From contig JAZRVI010000027.1 in the NCBI GenBank assembly GCA_045599035.1, positions 1-64,000 of the forward strand: DNA of 64,000 bases. The letters run 5' to 3'. Shown in pieces: positions 13,813 through 21,918 of this stretch (positions are counted from its first letter, which is position 1; each line of letters starts with the position of its first letter). Under the pieces are notes generated by a model. It was not told where the DNA came from. It searched no databases and was given only the letters and a program-made list of their open reading frames with translations. This DNA comes from CATZDY01 sp045599035. Its GTDB lineage: Bacteria; Bacillota; Desulfotomaculia; Desulfotomaculales; Desulfocucumaceae. Both the position numbers and the translations under genes were made by a program.

Positions 13813-15900
13813 TTAGTCTTCCTTTACCAAGGATTTTAACTGCTCGCCCAGCATATCGCCAATGGTCAAATTGCTGTTATCATTGGCTACTTCCGGAATA
13901 TCATTTTCTGGAACTGGTTTCGGTTCGGGTTTTTGCCGGGGTTCTCTTTCCTTGTTGACTTCCCGAATGGAGAGACGGATTCTCTTTTGTTCTTTGTCAA
14001 CACTTAAAACTTTAACCTGGATTTCTTCCCCTTCCGAAACTACTTCTTCCGGTTTTTCTACATGATGGTCGGCCAGATGGGAAATATGCACCAAACCTTC
14101 CACGCCGGGTTCCAACTGGACGAAAGCCCCAAAGGGAGCCAATCTGACTACTTTGGCGGTAATAATACTGCCAGCCTGATAGTTTTCGTCTACATTGTCC
14201 CAGGGATTGGGCAGAACCTGTTTCAGACCCAGAGAAATTTTTTCGTTTTCCTGATCAACCTTCAGGATTTTAACTTCGATTTCGTCGCCGACGCTGACTA
14301 CTTCCGACGGATGGTTAATCCGATACCAGCTCATTTCCGAAACATGCAGCAGTCCGTCAATGCCGCCGATGTCCACAAAGGCACCAAAATTGGTGATCCG
14401 GCGGACAACTCCTTTAACAACGGAGCCTTCTTCAATGGTGGCCAGCATTTCTTCCCGTTTTTTCAAATACTCTTCTTCCAGGAGAGCTTTGCGGGATAAA
14501 ACTACTTTTTTGCGGGGGCTGTCTTTCATTTGTTTCAATTCAATAATTTTGGCCTGTAATTTTTGTCCCAAATAAACATTCAGATCTTCAACATAGCGTC
14601 TGTCTACCAGGGAAGCGGGCATAAAAGCTCTGATGCCAATGTCTACCAATAAGCCGCCTTTGACTACTTCTTTGACTTCGCCTTCAACAGTTTCCTGATT
14701 ATCCAGCTTATCCTGGAGGCTTTCCCACATTTTGGCGGAATCGGCTCTTTGTTTGGATAAAATAATCCGGCCTTCACTGTCTTCAGCTTTCAGAACATAA
14801 ACTTCAATTTCCTGTCCTTCTTCAACTATCTGACGGGGATCATCTACAGAGAAAGAGGCCAATTCTTTTAAGGGGATAAATCCTTCTGATTTGGCTCCGA
14901 TGTCCACTAATATTTCGTCGGAATTGATTTGCACTACGGTGCCTTTTACTACTTCTCCGCTTCTTACGGATTTTACATCCATTGCTTCGTCAGTCATGCT
15001 GACTTCGGCTTCATTAGCCGCATTTTCTTGATTAACCATGTTTTCTTCGGTCATCTTCTTGTCCAACTCCTTCATCCGTCTTTCAACTGCCTCAATAATT
15101 TGTTGGGGCGTAGAGGCTCCTGCGGTAATACCAATAGTTCTTACGCCCGCAAGCTTTAAGGGGTTTATATTGTCAGCGGTTTCCACCTGATAAGTGGTGG
15201 TTCCGGTTCCCTTACATAATTCAGTTAATTTGGCCGTATTAGCACTTTGCGGATCTCCAATTACTACCATTGCTTCCACAGTTTTGGCCAGTTCAACGGC
15301 TGCTTCCTGGCGTTTGGCAGTAGCATGGCAGATGGTATTAACTATTTCCAGATCCGAAGTTTTTTGCTGCAAAATTTTAGCAATACTCTGGAACTTAGCC
15401 AGAACCTGAGTGGTTTGAGCCAAAAGCCCAGCCGGTTCCTGGTTTAGCTCCAGTTGTTCGGCTTCCGCCTGATTTTTGATGACGACAGCCTGATTATTGG
15501 TCCAGGAAAGAATTCCCTTGACCTCGGGATGTTCCTTATTACCAAAAATAATAACTTTTTTTCCTTGAGCCCACATTTGGGCAGCAGTATTTTGAGCTTT
15601 CTGGACAAAGGGGCAGGTAGCGTCTACAATTTGCAAGCCTTGAATCTGGGCGGCTTCCAAAACATTGCGGGACTCTCCGTGGGAACGAATTAACAGGGTG
15701 CCTCCGGCTTGAGCCTGTTCCAATGAGTCAATAGTTTTTATGCCTTTTTGAGCAAGGCTGTTGACCACCTGGGTATTATGGATCAAAGGTCCCAGGGAAT
15801 AGATGGGCTTGGAGCTTTGTTGAGCAGTACGCAAAGCCAATTCAATGGCTCGCTTGACTCCAAAACAAAATCCGGCTTTTTTAGCCCGATAAATAATCAT
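13813..15900 (-). CDS. ispH-rpsA: Fusion of IspH (HMBPP reductase) and ribosomal protein S1-like domains
   Basis: A 695-residue bifunctional protein. Residues 1-285 are IspH, the [4Fe-4S] reductase that makes IPP and DMAPP from HMBPP in the MEP pathway; cluster cysteines lie in AGFCFG (Cys12), DATCPF and NTICHAT. A charged linker leads to four S1 RNA-binding repeats (about 310-385, 395-470, 485-560, 570-645; the third and fourth with TNFGAFVDIG and APFGAFVQLE) and an acidic/proline-rich tail. This fusion is known in Clostridia. Last gene of cmk-plsC-ispH/rpsA. The domain order and completeness leave no doubt about the fusion. Confidence 0.94.
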   Translation of the reverse strand: MIIYRAKKAGFCFGVKRAIELALRTAQQSSKPIYSLGPLIHNTQVVNSLAQKGIKTIDSLEQAQAGGTLLIRSHGESRNVLEAAQIQGLQIVDATCPFVQKAQNTAAQMWAQGKKVIIFGNKEHPEVKGILSWTNNQAVVIKNQAEAEQLELNQEPAGLLAQTTQVLAKFQSIAKILQQKTSDLEIVNTICHATAKRQEAAVELAKTVEAMVVIGDPQSANTAKLTELCKGTGTTTYQVETADNINPLKLAGVRTIGITAGASTPQQIIEAVERRMKELDKKMTEENMVNQENAANEAEVSMTDEAMDVKSVRSGEVVKGTVVQINSDEILVDIGAKSEGFIPLKELASFSVDDPRQIVEEGQEIEVYVLKAEDSEGRIILSKQRADSAKMWESLQDKLDNQETVEGEVKEVVKGGLLVDIGIRAFMPASLVDRRYVEDLNVYLGQKLQAKIIELKQMKDSPRKKVVLSRKALLEEEYLKKREEMLATIEEGSVVKGVVRRITNFGAFVDIGGIDGLLHVSEMSWYRINHPSEVVSVGDEIEVKILKVDQENEKISLGLKQVLPNPWDNVDENYQAGSIITAKVVRLAPFGAFVQLEPGVEGLVHISHLADHHVEKPEEVVSEGEEIQVKVLSVDKEQKRIRLSIREVNKEREPRQKPEPKPVPENDIPEVANDNSNLTIGDMLGEQLKSLVKED

Positions 15901-15948
15901 TAAATTTCCTCACTTTTGCTTTGTCCGTGTCTGATTTTCCGGTAAACT

Positions 15949-16025
15949 GCCGCTCACCTGAAGGCAGGCAGCTTTTAAGGGCTAAAGCCCTGTTTAAGAA
16001 CTCTGGTATTTAAAGTCTTCACCTG
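15949..16025. repeat. Structured repeat family, degenerate copy D
   Basis: Between plsC and ispH/rpsA: AGGGCTAAAGCCCT hairpin, then GTTTAAGAACTC and a weak stem AAGA-CT/AGTCTT, paralleling the GTTTAAGCAGTC region of copies A and B. Preceded by CTGCC...GGCAG inverted sequence. Similarity is lower than between A and B, so membership is tentative. It lies inside an operon and would be co-transcribed. Confidence 0.35.
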
Positions 16026-16072
16026 AATATTATTTTTACATTTCCAAATTTATATTATTTCGCTTTATCCGG

Positions 16073-16654
16073 TTAATTTTCCTGCAATAATCTTTCGAGT
16101 TCCTGCATAATCTTCAAGCTGACTTGTTTTAAGTGTTCTTTGTGGTTAAGCTGGGTATTTTCTTCCGAACCAGGAAGCAAGGGTGAGCCGATTTTCACCT
16201 TTACCCGGCCTCGAAAGCCTCGTTGATCCTGAATAGCGACTGGAATAATCGGAACATTGGTTTTTAAAGCCAGCATGGCAGTCCCGGCCTGGGGGGGCAA
16301 AAGCCCTTCCTGGCTGCGGGTTCCTTCGGGAAAAATACCCAAAACCTGCTGGGATTCCAAAATATCCAGGGCTGTTTTAATAGCTTTGCGGTCAGCGATT
16401 TGCTGATTGACCGGGAAAGCCTTAAGGTGTCTTAATAAAAAGCCTAAAAACGGGTGTTCAAAAAGCTTTTTTTTGGCCATAAAATTGATTACTCGGGGAC
16501 AGGCCAAACCAACAAAAACCGGATCCCAATAACTCCTGTGATTAGCGGCCAAAATGCAGCCTCCATCTTTGGGAATATTTTCTTTCCCTTCCACTTGAAA
16601 ACGGCGGATTAATTTGACAAAGCCATAAACAATTGTTCTGGCAAATTTATACAT
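16073..16654 (-). CDS. plsC: 1-acyl-sn-glycerol-3-phosphate acyltransferase
   Basis: A 193-residue membrane-associated acyltransferase that converts lysophosphatidic acid to phosphatidic acid. The catalytic NHRSYWD (HX4D, about residues 36-42), the FPEGTRS motif (about 110) and VPIIPVAI segment are intact. ATG 16654 overlaps the cmk stop by one base (TAATG), so translation is coupled. Order cmk-plsC-ispH/rpsA is a familiar arrangement in Clostridia. About 170 bases with repeat copy D separate it from ispH/rpsA. Confidence 0.92.
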   Translation of the reverse strand: MYKFARTIVYGFVKLIRRFQVEGKENIPKDGGCILAANHRSYWDPVFVGLACPRVINFMAKKKLFEHPFLGFLLRHLKAFPVNQQIADRKAIKTALDILESQQVLGIFPEGTRSQEGLLPPQAGTAMLALKTNVPIIPVAIQDQRGFRGRVKVKIGSPLLPGSEENTQLNHKEHLKQVSLKIMQELERLLQEN

Positions 16655-17319
16655 TAAGAAGTTACCTCGGCAAATTTTTTCAGCATTAAAGCAAGCACCT
16701 CTGCAATTTGCAGATGGGAGCAATCTATTTGAATTGCATCTTGAGCTGGCTGCAAAGGAGAATCAGCCCGGTGGCTGTCCAAATAATCTCGATCCTGGAT
16801 TTCTTTGGTCAGTTGATCCAAATCAACCTGAAATCCTTTTTGTTTAAGCTCCTCGGCTCGCCGTTGAGCCCGCACCTGGGGCGAAGCAGTCAAAAAGAAC
16901 TTGCAGGCAGCCTGAGGCAAAACCCGGGTGCCAATGTCCCGGCCTTCCATAACAGTATTTTGAGTTGCCGCCAAATGCTGTTGCTGTTCAACCAGCAGGC
17001 GACGCACTTCGGGAATTTGGGCAACCAAAGAAACCTTTTGGGAAACCTCCGGAGTGCGGATGGCTTCAGTAATTTCAGTTTGGTTCCAGAAAACTTTGGT
17101 TTTTTGGAACTCAGCCTGCAGCTCCAGCCGGTTATTTTGGATTAAGTCAACCAAAGCCGTCGGTTCAGTCAAGTCCAGTCCCTGCTGCAAGGCGGCCCAG
17201 GTGACCGCTCGATACATGGCACCGGTATCCAAATACCAAAAATGCAATTCTTTTGCCAAAAGGCGGGCAATTGTGCTTTTGCCGGCTCCGGCCGGGCCAT
17301 CAATGGCAATGCTCAACAT
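16654..17319 (-). CDS. cmk: Cytidylate kinase
   Basis: A 221-residue kinase phosphorylating CMP and dCMP. P-loop DGPAGAGKSTIARLLA (residues about 6-21), GAMYRAVTWAAL and the GRDIGTRVLP motif are present. ATG 17319 is chosen because AAAGGAG lies at a good distance upstream and the protein then begins MLSIAIDGPAG as usual in the family; a longer frame to 17400 lacks support. First gene of the cmk-plsC-ispH/rpsA unit, with a long inverted repeat (17380-17420) upstream. Confidence 0.93.
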   Translation of the reverse strand: MLSIAIDGPAGAGKSTIARLLAKELHFWYLDTGAMYRAVTWAALQQGLDLTEPTALVDLIQNNRLELQAEFQKTKVFWNQTEITEAIRTPEVSQKVSLVAQIPEVRRLLVEQQQHLAATQNTVMEGRDIGTRVLPQAACKFFLTASPQVRAQRRAEELKQKGFQVDLDQLTKEIQDRDYLDSHRADSPLQPAQDAIQIDCSHLQIAEVLALMLKKFAEVTS

Positions 17320-17379
17320 TATATAAAACTCCTTTGAAATTAGGCCAAATAAGCTTGTGAAGGATTTCGACAATGCTTT

Positions 17380-17420
17380 AATAAATTCCTTTTTTGTCAA
17401 AGAAAAAAAAGGAATTTATT
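17380..17420. repeat. 16-bp perfect inverted repeat upstream of cmk
   Basis: AATAAATTCCTTTTTT (17380-17395) and its exact reverse complement (17405-17420) flank a nine-base loop. The T6/A6 tract inside the stem could let it act as a terminator between the TDT transporter gene and cmk on the minus strand. Confidence 0.55.
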
Positions 17421-17470
17421 TTCAGTCCCAGCCCCAAAATATGGTCTGAAAACCATTTGATTCACTAGAT

Positions 17471-17505
17471 CAGGTCTTCTGAATCCCAAAGATCCAGAAG
17501 ACCTG
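17471..17505. repeat. 11-bp inverted repeat downstream of the TDT transporter
   Basis: CAGGTCTTCTG (17471-17481) pairs with CAGAAGACCTG (17495-17505). There is no U-run after the stem on the minus strand, so it may be a weak terminator working together with the inverted repeat at 17380-17420, or an RNA-stabilising hairpin. Confidence 0.45.
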
Positions 17506-17533
17506 AAAATGTTGGAGAAAATTTTTGATTTTA

Positions 17534-18490
17534 TCACCAGGAGTGCTTGTTTAAGCTGGAAAACTTTCTGCTCCAGGTTTGCAGGTAAGCGGTCAGGCTG
17601 CTTAGTTCCAATAAGAAGAAGCTGAAACGAATTAAAATATAGGTGGTAATTCCAGCCGCCAAAACGGTTTGCCCAATTGACCAGTATTTTAAAAGGACTA
17701 ATTGTGGATAAAGGTCAACTACTTTGCTGGAAGCCGCAGCACTGATAATCAAAGGGAAAGTTAAAGCTGCATAGCTGGGATAAAATGTTTTTTTAATTAA
17801 ACAGGGGATTTGTACTATAATTAAGCTGTAAATCAAAATTGACACAATTAACAGACTAAAAATAATTGCAGGATTTAAGCTGGCAAAGCTTTGTAAATAA
17901 GAAGCCAGGCATAGGCTGGCCGGGGCTGCGAATACTCCTACCAAAGGTTTCAGGTGAACCGGGTTTTGTTTGCCATGCAGCAAATAACGGTAGGCCATAA
18001 AAACAGCCAAAACCACAAAGCTGACCAAAGCAATTAGCCAGAAAATCTGTCCCAAAGCTTCCGCCTGATAAGCGGGAGAAGTCAGGGCAGCCACTGCGAT
18101 TCCCACATAAACAATAAAAAAAGTAGCATGAAACTGATTGGGTCTTACCTGGGGCAGAATAGCCCGGCTAAAATAAAACATAATTAACAAATGTAAAGCT
18201 ATGGCCATAAACCAGATGACTTCGGCAATATATCCCAGATAGACTTGATAATAAACACTTAACAGCATTAAGCTCATACTGTAGGTTCCACAAACGCTGG
18301 CCGTTACCGGGTGTTTAAGCTGTTCCCGGCAGTCCTGCCAGCAAAAAACAAATTTAGCAGTAAGCAAAAGGAAGAAAAAAGTCGCAGCAGTCGCAAAAAA
18401 AGAATTTCCATTCAGCAAATTACTCAACGATATACAACCTAACATTAAACCTGATACGGGAAAAGGAATTTTTTTGAGAAATTCTCGCAT
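17534..18490 (-). CDS. TDT-family (SLAC1/TehA-like) transporter
   Basis: A 318-residue membrane protein with about ten predicted helices. The N-terminal FPVSGLMLG turn and the later FYPSYAALTFPLIIS segment match the tellurite-resistance/dicarboxylate transporter (TDT) family, whose members act as anion channels or exporters of dicarboxylates, sulfite or malate. The substrate here is unknown. Transcribed alone on the minus strand, divergent from spoIIR; the intergenic region holds a perfect 18-bp palindrome (18589-18606) that may regulate it. Confidence 0.8.
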   Translation of the reverse strand: MREFLKKIPFPVSGLMLGCISLSNLLNGNSFFATAATFFFLLLTAKFVFCWQDCREQLKHPVTASVCGTYSMSLMLLSVYYQVYLGYIAEVIWFMAIALHLLIMFYFSRAILPQVRPNQFHATFFIVYVGIAVAALTSPAYQAEALGQIFWLIALVSFVVLAVFMAYRYLLHGKQNPVHLKPLVGVFAAPASLCLASYLQSFASLNPAIIFSLLIVSILIYSLIIVQIPCLIKKTFYPSYAALTFPLIISAAASSKVVDLYPQLVLLKYWSIGQTVLAAGITTYILIRFSFFLLELSSLTAYLQTWSRKFSSLNKHSW

Positions 18491-18565
18491 CTTTATTGAC
18501 CTCCTCGCTTTAGAATGATCTCATTTTAGCGGATAAAATCCTGACTGGCAAGGGATCTGGAGTAT

Positions 18566-18606
18566 GTATACAGGTATTAGCGGTATAAATACTTGTATAC
18601 AAGTAT
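18566..18606. promoter_or_regulatory. Palindromic operator candidate between TDT transporter and spoIIR
   Basis: ATACTTGTATACAAGTAT (18589-18606) is a perfect 18-bp palindrome. A second GTATAC core with one well-matching half-site lies at 18566-18571, 29 bp upstream, close to three helical turns. TTGTATACAA-type palindromes are typical for GntR-family repressors. No regulator gene is nearby. TATACT at 18619-18624 is a possible -10 toward spoIIR. Confidence 0.6.
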
Positions 18607-18652
18607 AAGTTTTCGGTTATACTGGAAAGAAAAAATTATGGAGTAAAGAGTG

Positions 18653-19120
18653 ATGAAAGCAACTGAGGTTAAACTTCCTTTAATTCGTCTGCATATTCTG
18701 GCTAATAGCGATCAAAGCTTCGATCAGGAAATAAAATTTAAAATCAGGGACAAGCTCCTGCAATTTTTGCGGCCGGAACTAACTAGACTAAAGGATTTGT
18801 CGCAAGCCCGCCGTTTATTGCAAAAACAGCAAAAAGCCATTTTGCAGTTGGGACGGGATTATTTGCAGAAAACTGGGGTTAAGTATGGAATCAGGGGACA
18901 ATGGGGAGTTTTTGCTTTTCCGGCCTGTCATTATCGGTTCCAAAGAACCGATTACTTTTTACCAGCCGGAAATTATGAAGCTTTGCGGCTGGTTTTGGGC
19001 AGTGGGCAGGGTAAAAACTGGTTTTGCGTGCTTTTTCCGGATTTATGCGGTTTGGAAGCTGAACCTCAGGAGGAAGAAGAAATGGAAAGCAAAATTTGGG
19101 AATGGTTTAAAAATTGGTAA
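18653..19120 (+). CDS. spoIIR: Stage II sporulation protein R, short form without signal segment
   Basis: A 155-residue protein that matches the SpoIIR core: LIRLHILANSD near the start and YEALRLVLGSGQGKNWFCVLFPDLCG at about residues 115-140. SpoIIR is made in the forespore and signals SpoIIGA to process pro-SigmaE. Known homologues carry an N-terminal membrane or signal segment for export; none is seen here, and the frame upstream is closed by a stop within the leader. GTG 18650 is an alternative start with the same outcome. GGAG precedes at nine bases. Either secretion differs or an exon-like upstream part has been lost. Confidence 0.82.
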   Translation: MKATEVKLPLIRLHILANSDQSFDQEIKFKIRDKLLQFLRPELTRLKDLSQARRLLQKQQKAILQLGRDYLQKTGVKYGIRGQWGVFAFPACHYRFQRTDYFLPAGNYEALRLVLGSGQGKNWFCVLFPDLCGLEAEPQEEEEMESKIWEWFKNW

Positions 19121-19124
19121 GAAT

Positions 19125-19183
19125 GCTTTCTCTAAATTTTCCTGGATTAGCATAAATTAGCTGTAGGAGAATTTAGAGAAAGC
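19125..19183 (+). promoter_or_regulatory. 19-bp hairpin between spoIIR and the ymxH-type gene
   Basis: GCTTTCTCTAAATTTTCCT (19125-19143) pairs with AGGAGAATTTAGAGAAAGC (19165-19183); the single non-Watson-Crick position is U-G on the plus strand, so the plus-strand RNA folds completely. No U-run follows. The right arm contains AGGAG, and the weaker GGGG before ATG 19195 abuts the stem, so the structure could modulate translation or mark an mRNA processing site. Confidence 0.55.
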
Positions 19184-19194
19184 GGGGCATAATT

Positions 19195-19449
19195 ATGCTG
19201 AAAATTTCCGAAATTCGTTCCAGAGAAGTTATTAATATTTATGATGGACGGCGTTTGGGTATGGTACGGGATCTGGATCTGGATTTAGAGGAAGGACGGA
19301 TTAAGGCTTTGGTTGTGGGTGGGCAAAGTCTGGGACGGGTGGTAAACTTTTTGGGTCGGGAAGAAGAAATGGTGATTCCCTGGGAGAATGTAACCTGTTT
19401 GGGGATAGATGTGATTTTGGTGGATTTGCGGCAGCGGGAGGAAGTTTAA
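19195..19449 (+). CDS. ymxH: YlmC/YmxH-family PRC-barrel sporulation protein
   Basis: An 84-residue PRC-barrel protein (KISEIRSREVINIYDGRRLG at the start, then LGRVVNFLGREEEMVIPWENV) of the YlmC/YmxH family, common in spore formers; the molecular role is not established. It follows spoIIR after a 19-bp hairpin and is convergent with the FmdB-type gene, with only 23 bases between stops. The ribosome binding site is weak (GCGGGG). Confidence 0.85.
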   Translation: MLKISEIRSREVINIYDGRRLGMVRDLDLDLEEGRIKALVVGGQSLGRVVNFLGREEEMVIPWENVTCLGIDVILVDLRQREEV

Positions 19450-19472
19450 AAGCTTTTCTCCCGCTTGATTTT

Positions 19473-19721
19473 TTATTTGGTGCCGCAAGTGCTGCAATTG
19501 CTGCTGGTGCAGCCGGCACATCCATTGCCGCCGCCGGTTCCGCCCATGGGAACCGAAAGCCCATGTTTGCCCAGGCTTCTGGCCGTGAAGGAACTAAGTA
19601 TTTTTTGCACCGGCTGCGTGGAACATTCGGGGCAGCTTACATTGGCTCCCTTTTCCCCCAAAGAACAAAGCTGAGTAAACTTATGCCCGCATTGTGGACA
19701 GCGAAAATCATATATTGGCAT
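19473..19721 (-). CDS. FmdB-family zinc-ribbon protein
   Basis: An 82-residue small regulator-like protein beginning MPIYDFRCPQCGHKF with a second CPEC pair, which together form a zinc ribbon. The C-terminus is unusual, Gly-rich with four further cysteines (CAGCTSSNCSTC), suggesting a second metal site. FmdB proteins were named from formamidase operons, but most members have no known function. AGGAGG lies upstream of the ATG. Single gene, convergent with ymxH. Confidence 0.88.
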   Translation of the reverse strand: MPIYDFRCPQCGHKFTQLCSLGEKGANVSCPECSTQPVQKILSSFTARSLGKHGLSVPMGGTGGGNGCAGCTSSNCSTCGTK

Positions 19722-19952
19722 AAAAAAGACCTCCTAGGATATTTATTTTCAGCTCTGGAGGTAAAGCCTCCATAAGTCAAGCCTAAAACTTTGAACTGAA
19801 ATTGTCAAGTCGTTGAGAAATTCCTTTTATGCAAGGAAATTCAAAAGGAATTTTCCGGCTTTGGGGCTAATATAATAAGTGGGTTAGGGCTGTGTCAGGG
19901 CTGTTTTGCAGCAGTTGGAAAATCTTTTAAACTAAACATAAGCGGGGGTTCT

Positions 19953-20750
19953 ATGTACAAAATAATAAAAGATGGATATTTATCTTTTGATTTATTGGAA
20001 GAAACCGGGTTGGTTATCCAGGCTTTTACGACTCGCAACGGAGGGGTCAGCCCGGCTCCTTTTGACACTTTGAATCTGGGCTTTAATACCGGAGAAGATC
20101 CAGAGCTGATTCGGATCAATCACCAGCGGATTGCCCGGACTCTGGGAGTGGACAGTCACCAGATAGTTCGAGGGGAACAGGTGCATGGCTTGGACATTCA
20201 GGTGGTAACTCAGCAAAACCAGGGCGGGGTTTGGAAGCCGGAGCAGGTTTTGCCCCAGACTGATGGCCTGATTACCAATCAGCCGGGAGTGATGCTGGCC
20301 AGCTATTATGCCGACTGTGTACCTATTCTGCTTTTGGATCCCAGGCAAAAGGCTATTGCTCTGCTGCACGCCGGGTGGAAGGGGACAGCGGGCAAAATAG
20401 CGGCTTTGGGGGTGCGGGCTTTGCAAAAGAATTTCGGCACTCGCCCCGAAGACTGTCGGGCAGTAATTGCTCCTTCAGTAGGAGTTTGCTGCTATCAGGT
20501 TCAAGAGGATGTAGCCAGTCAATTTCGAGCTAATTATCCGGACTGGTCGGAGTTTTTGCAGGCAGATGGTTTGGAAAAATTTCGGCTGGATCTCAAAAAG
20601 GCCAATCGGCAGGCTTTGGAGGAAGCGGGTGTTGGCCAAATTGCTTTGATCGATCTATGCACCTGCTGTCGGGCTGATTGGTTTTTTTCTTATCGTCGGC
20701 AAAGGGGAAAATGTGGCCGAATGGCTTCTTTGCTGATGCTGAAGCCCTGA
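19953..20750 (+). CDS. pgeF: Peptidoglycan editing factor PgeF (YlmD / LACC1 family)
   Basis: A 265-residue multicopper-oxidase-like family protein (DUF152). His in GEQVHGLD, Cys in YYADCVPILL and His in LLHAGWKG form the usual metal site; CTCCRADWFFSYRR and the GRMASLLML end complete the family pattern. In E. coli PgeF removes L-Ser wrongly placed in peptidoglycan stems; LACC1 homologues act on purine nucleosides. It opens the ylm-sepF cluster, although a 139-base gap with its own promoter separates it from the next gene. A TATAAT at 19871-19876 may be part of its promoter. Confidence 0.9.
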   Translation: MYKIIKDGYLSFDLLEETGLVIQAFTTRNGGVSPAPFDTLNLGFNTGEDPELIRINHQRIARTLGVDSHQIVRGEQVHGLDIQVVTQQNQGGVWKPEQVLPQTDGLITNQPGVMLASYYADCVPILLLDPRQKAIALLHAGWKGTAGKIAALGVRALQKNFGTRPEDCRAVIAPSVGVCCYQVQEDVASQFRANYPDWSEFLQADGLEKFRLDLKKANRQALEEAGVGQIALIDLCTCCRADWFFSYRRQRGKCGRMASLLMLKP

Positions 20751-20813
20751 AAAAGCAAAAAAAGCAATTATAGTTATAATTTGGAATACTGCTAAAAAAC
20801 CTGGATTTTACTC

Positions 20814-20842
20814 TTGCCAGAAAAAGCTAAAAGTAGTATTAT
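20814..20842 (+). promoter_or_regulatory. SigA-type promoter for the HlyD-like/yggS/sepF unit
   Basis: TTGCCA (20814-20819), 17-base spacer, TATTAT (20837-20842). The transcript would start near 20849 and contain an AGGTCT/AGACCT hairpin (20865-20884) before the first gene. Confidence 0.65.
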
Positions 20843-20889
20843 GAGAGCATGGATATTTGTGAGAGGTCTGCTTTTCAAGAGACCTGCTT

Positions 20890-21918
20890 TTGAACCTGTT
20901 GTCCATCTCTAAGTATAGCACAAAAAAATTTATTGGACAAGATCTGATTTCTTATTTTGGCAACTGGTGGTGTATTGATACGACTGAATCAAGGCGAACC
21001 AGATCGGCAAGGGACAAAAGGCTTTTGGTCAAAATCCTGGGCATATTATTTGTTTTATTTTGGCTGTATATTTTAGGTTCCTGGATTTTTGCTCAACTGG
21101 TTTTGGGAATGACCAAAATCAGCTATTTGGATTCGGCTCGCTTTCATCAGGGGCAAACCGTTCAAGTCTGGGTTTTTAAAAATGAGCATTTGCTTTATCC
21201 CAGGTCGGATGGGACAGTCAGCTTTGCCGTTCAGGAAGGCTCAAGGGTTCGTCCCAATCAGCCTTTGGGCAGCGTTGCCTTTGCGGATGGCTCAACCCAG
21301 ACTTTGCAGATTAATTCTTCCGGGTTATTTTCGCAGAAAATTGATGGTTTGGAAAGCACTTTGGAGAATTATGATAAATTAAGTTCTCTTAATAAAAAGT
21401 CCCAGGAAGTGTCGCCCAAAGCTGTTTGCAAGGTGGTTGATAATTTAAGCCCGGTTCAATTTTATTTTGAAATTGAACAAACTGATTCCTGGAAGATTAG
21501 TGACCCCATAAGCTTGATTTGGCAAGGGGCTGAACCGCAAGGCAAAGGGATGTTGGCTCAATATTTGCCTGAAGAAGTGGCTTTGACAGGAAAAGTGATC
21601 TGGATGAGTGAAAATGGCTTATTGGTCGAAGTGGATGACTGTCCGGATCAATTATTATTAACTCGGCAGACCTCTCTGTTTTTGTCAACTAAGGAGTTAA
21701 GCGGTTATCTGGTATCCAAATCAGCCTTAACGGAACCCAAAGAAGCCGGAGGACAAAAAAGCCTTTATTATGTAAGACGGGGGCAGGCCAAGCTGGAGCA
21801 GGTACAAGTGATTGCAAATTTGGAGGATCAGTATTTGATTAACAGTCCCAATTTGAGCGATAAAACCAGATATGTAAACAACGCTCGTTGGATTAAGGAA
21901 GGAGAAAAATTGGAATGA
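20890..21918 (+). CDS. HlyD-like membrane protein of the ylm cluster
   Basis: A 342-residue protein with a basic N-terminus, one membrane helix (about residues 48-70) and an extracytoplasmic domain resembling HlyD/adaptor proteins (biotinyl-lipoyl-like strands around RVRPNQPLGSVAFADG). The role is unknown; similar genes precede yggS in Peptococcaceae. The start is uncertain: TTG 20890 gives this length but has no good ribosome binding site; the next in-frame candidate is TTG 21025, just before the helix. The stop overlaps the yggS start by four bases (ATGA), so the two are coupled. Confidence 0.7.
   Translation: MNLLSISKYSTKKFIGQDLISYFGNWWCIDTTESRRTRSARDKRLLVKILGILFVLFWLYILGSWIFAQLVLGMTKISYLDSARFHQGQTVQVWVFKNEHLLYPRSDGTVSFAVQEGSRVRPNQPLGSVAFADGSTQTLQINSSGLFSQKIDGLESTLENYDKLSSLNKKSQEVSPKAVCKVVDNLSPVQFYFEIEQTDSWKISDPISLIWQGAEPQGKGMLAQYLPEEVALTGKVIWMSENGLLVEVDDCPDQLLLTRQTSLFLSTKELSGYLVSKSALTEPKEAGGQKSLYYVRRGQAKLEQVQVIANLEDQYLINSPNLSDKTRYVNNARWIKEGEKLE

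Noticed and set aside
16654..16723. Longer plsC start at 16723
   Set aside because: The extra 23 residues overlap cmk, have no family match, and the ATG at the cmk stop (TAATG) is the usual coupled arrangement.
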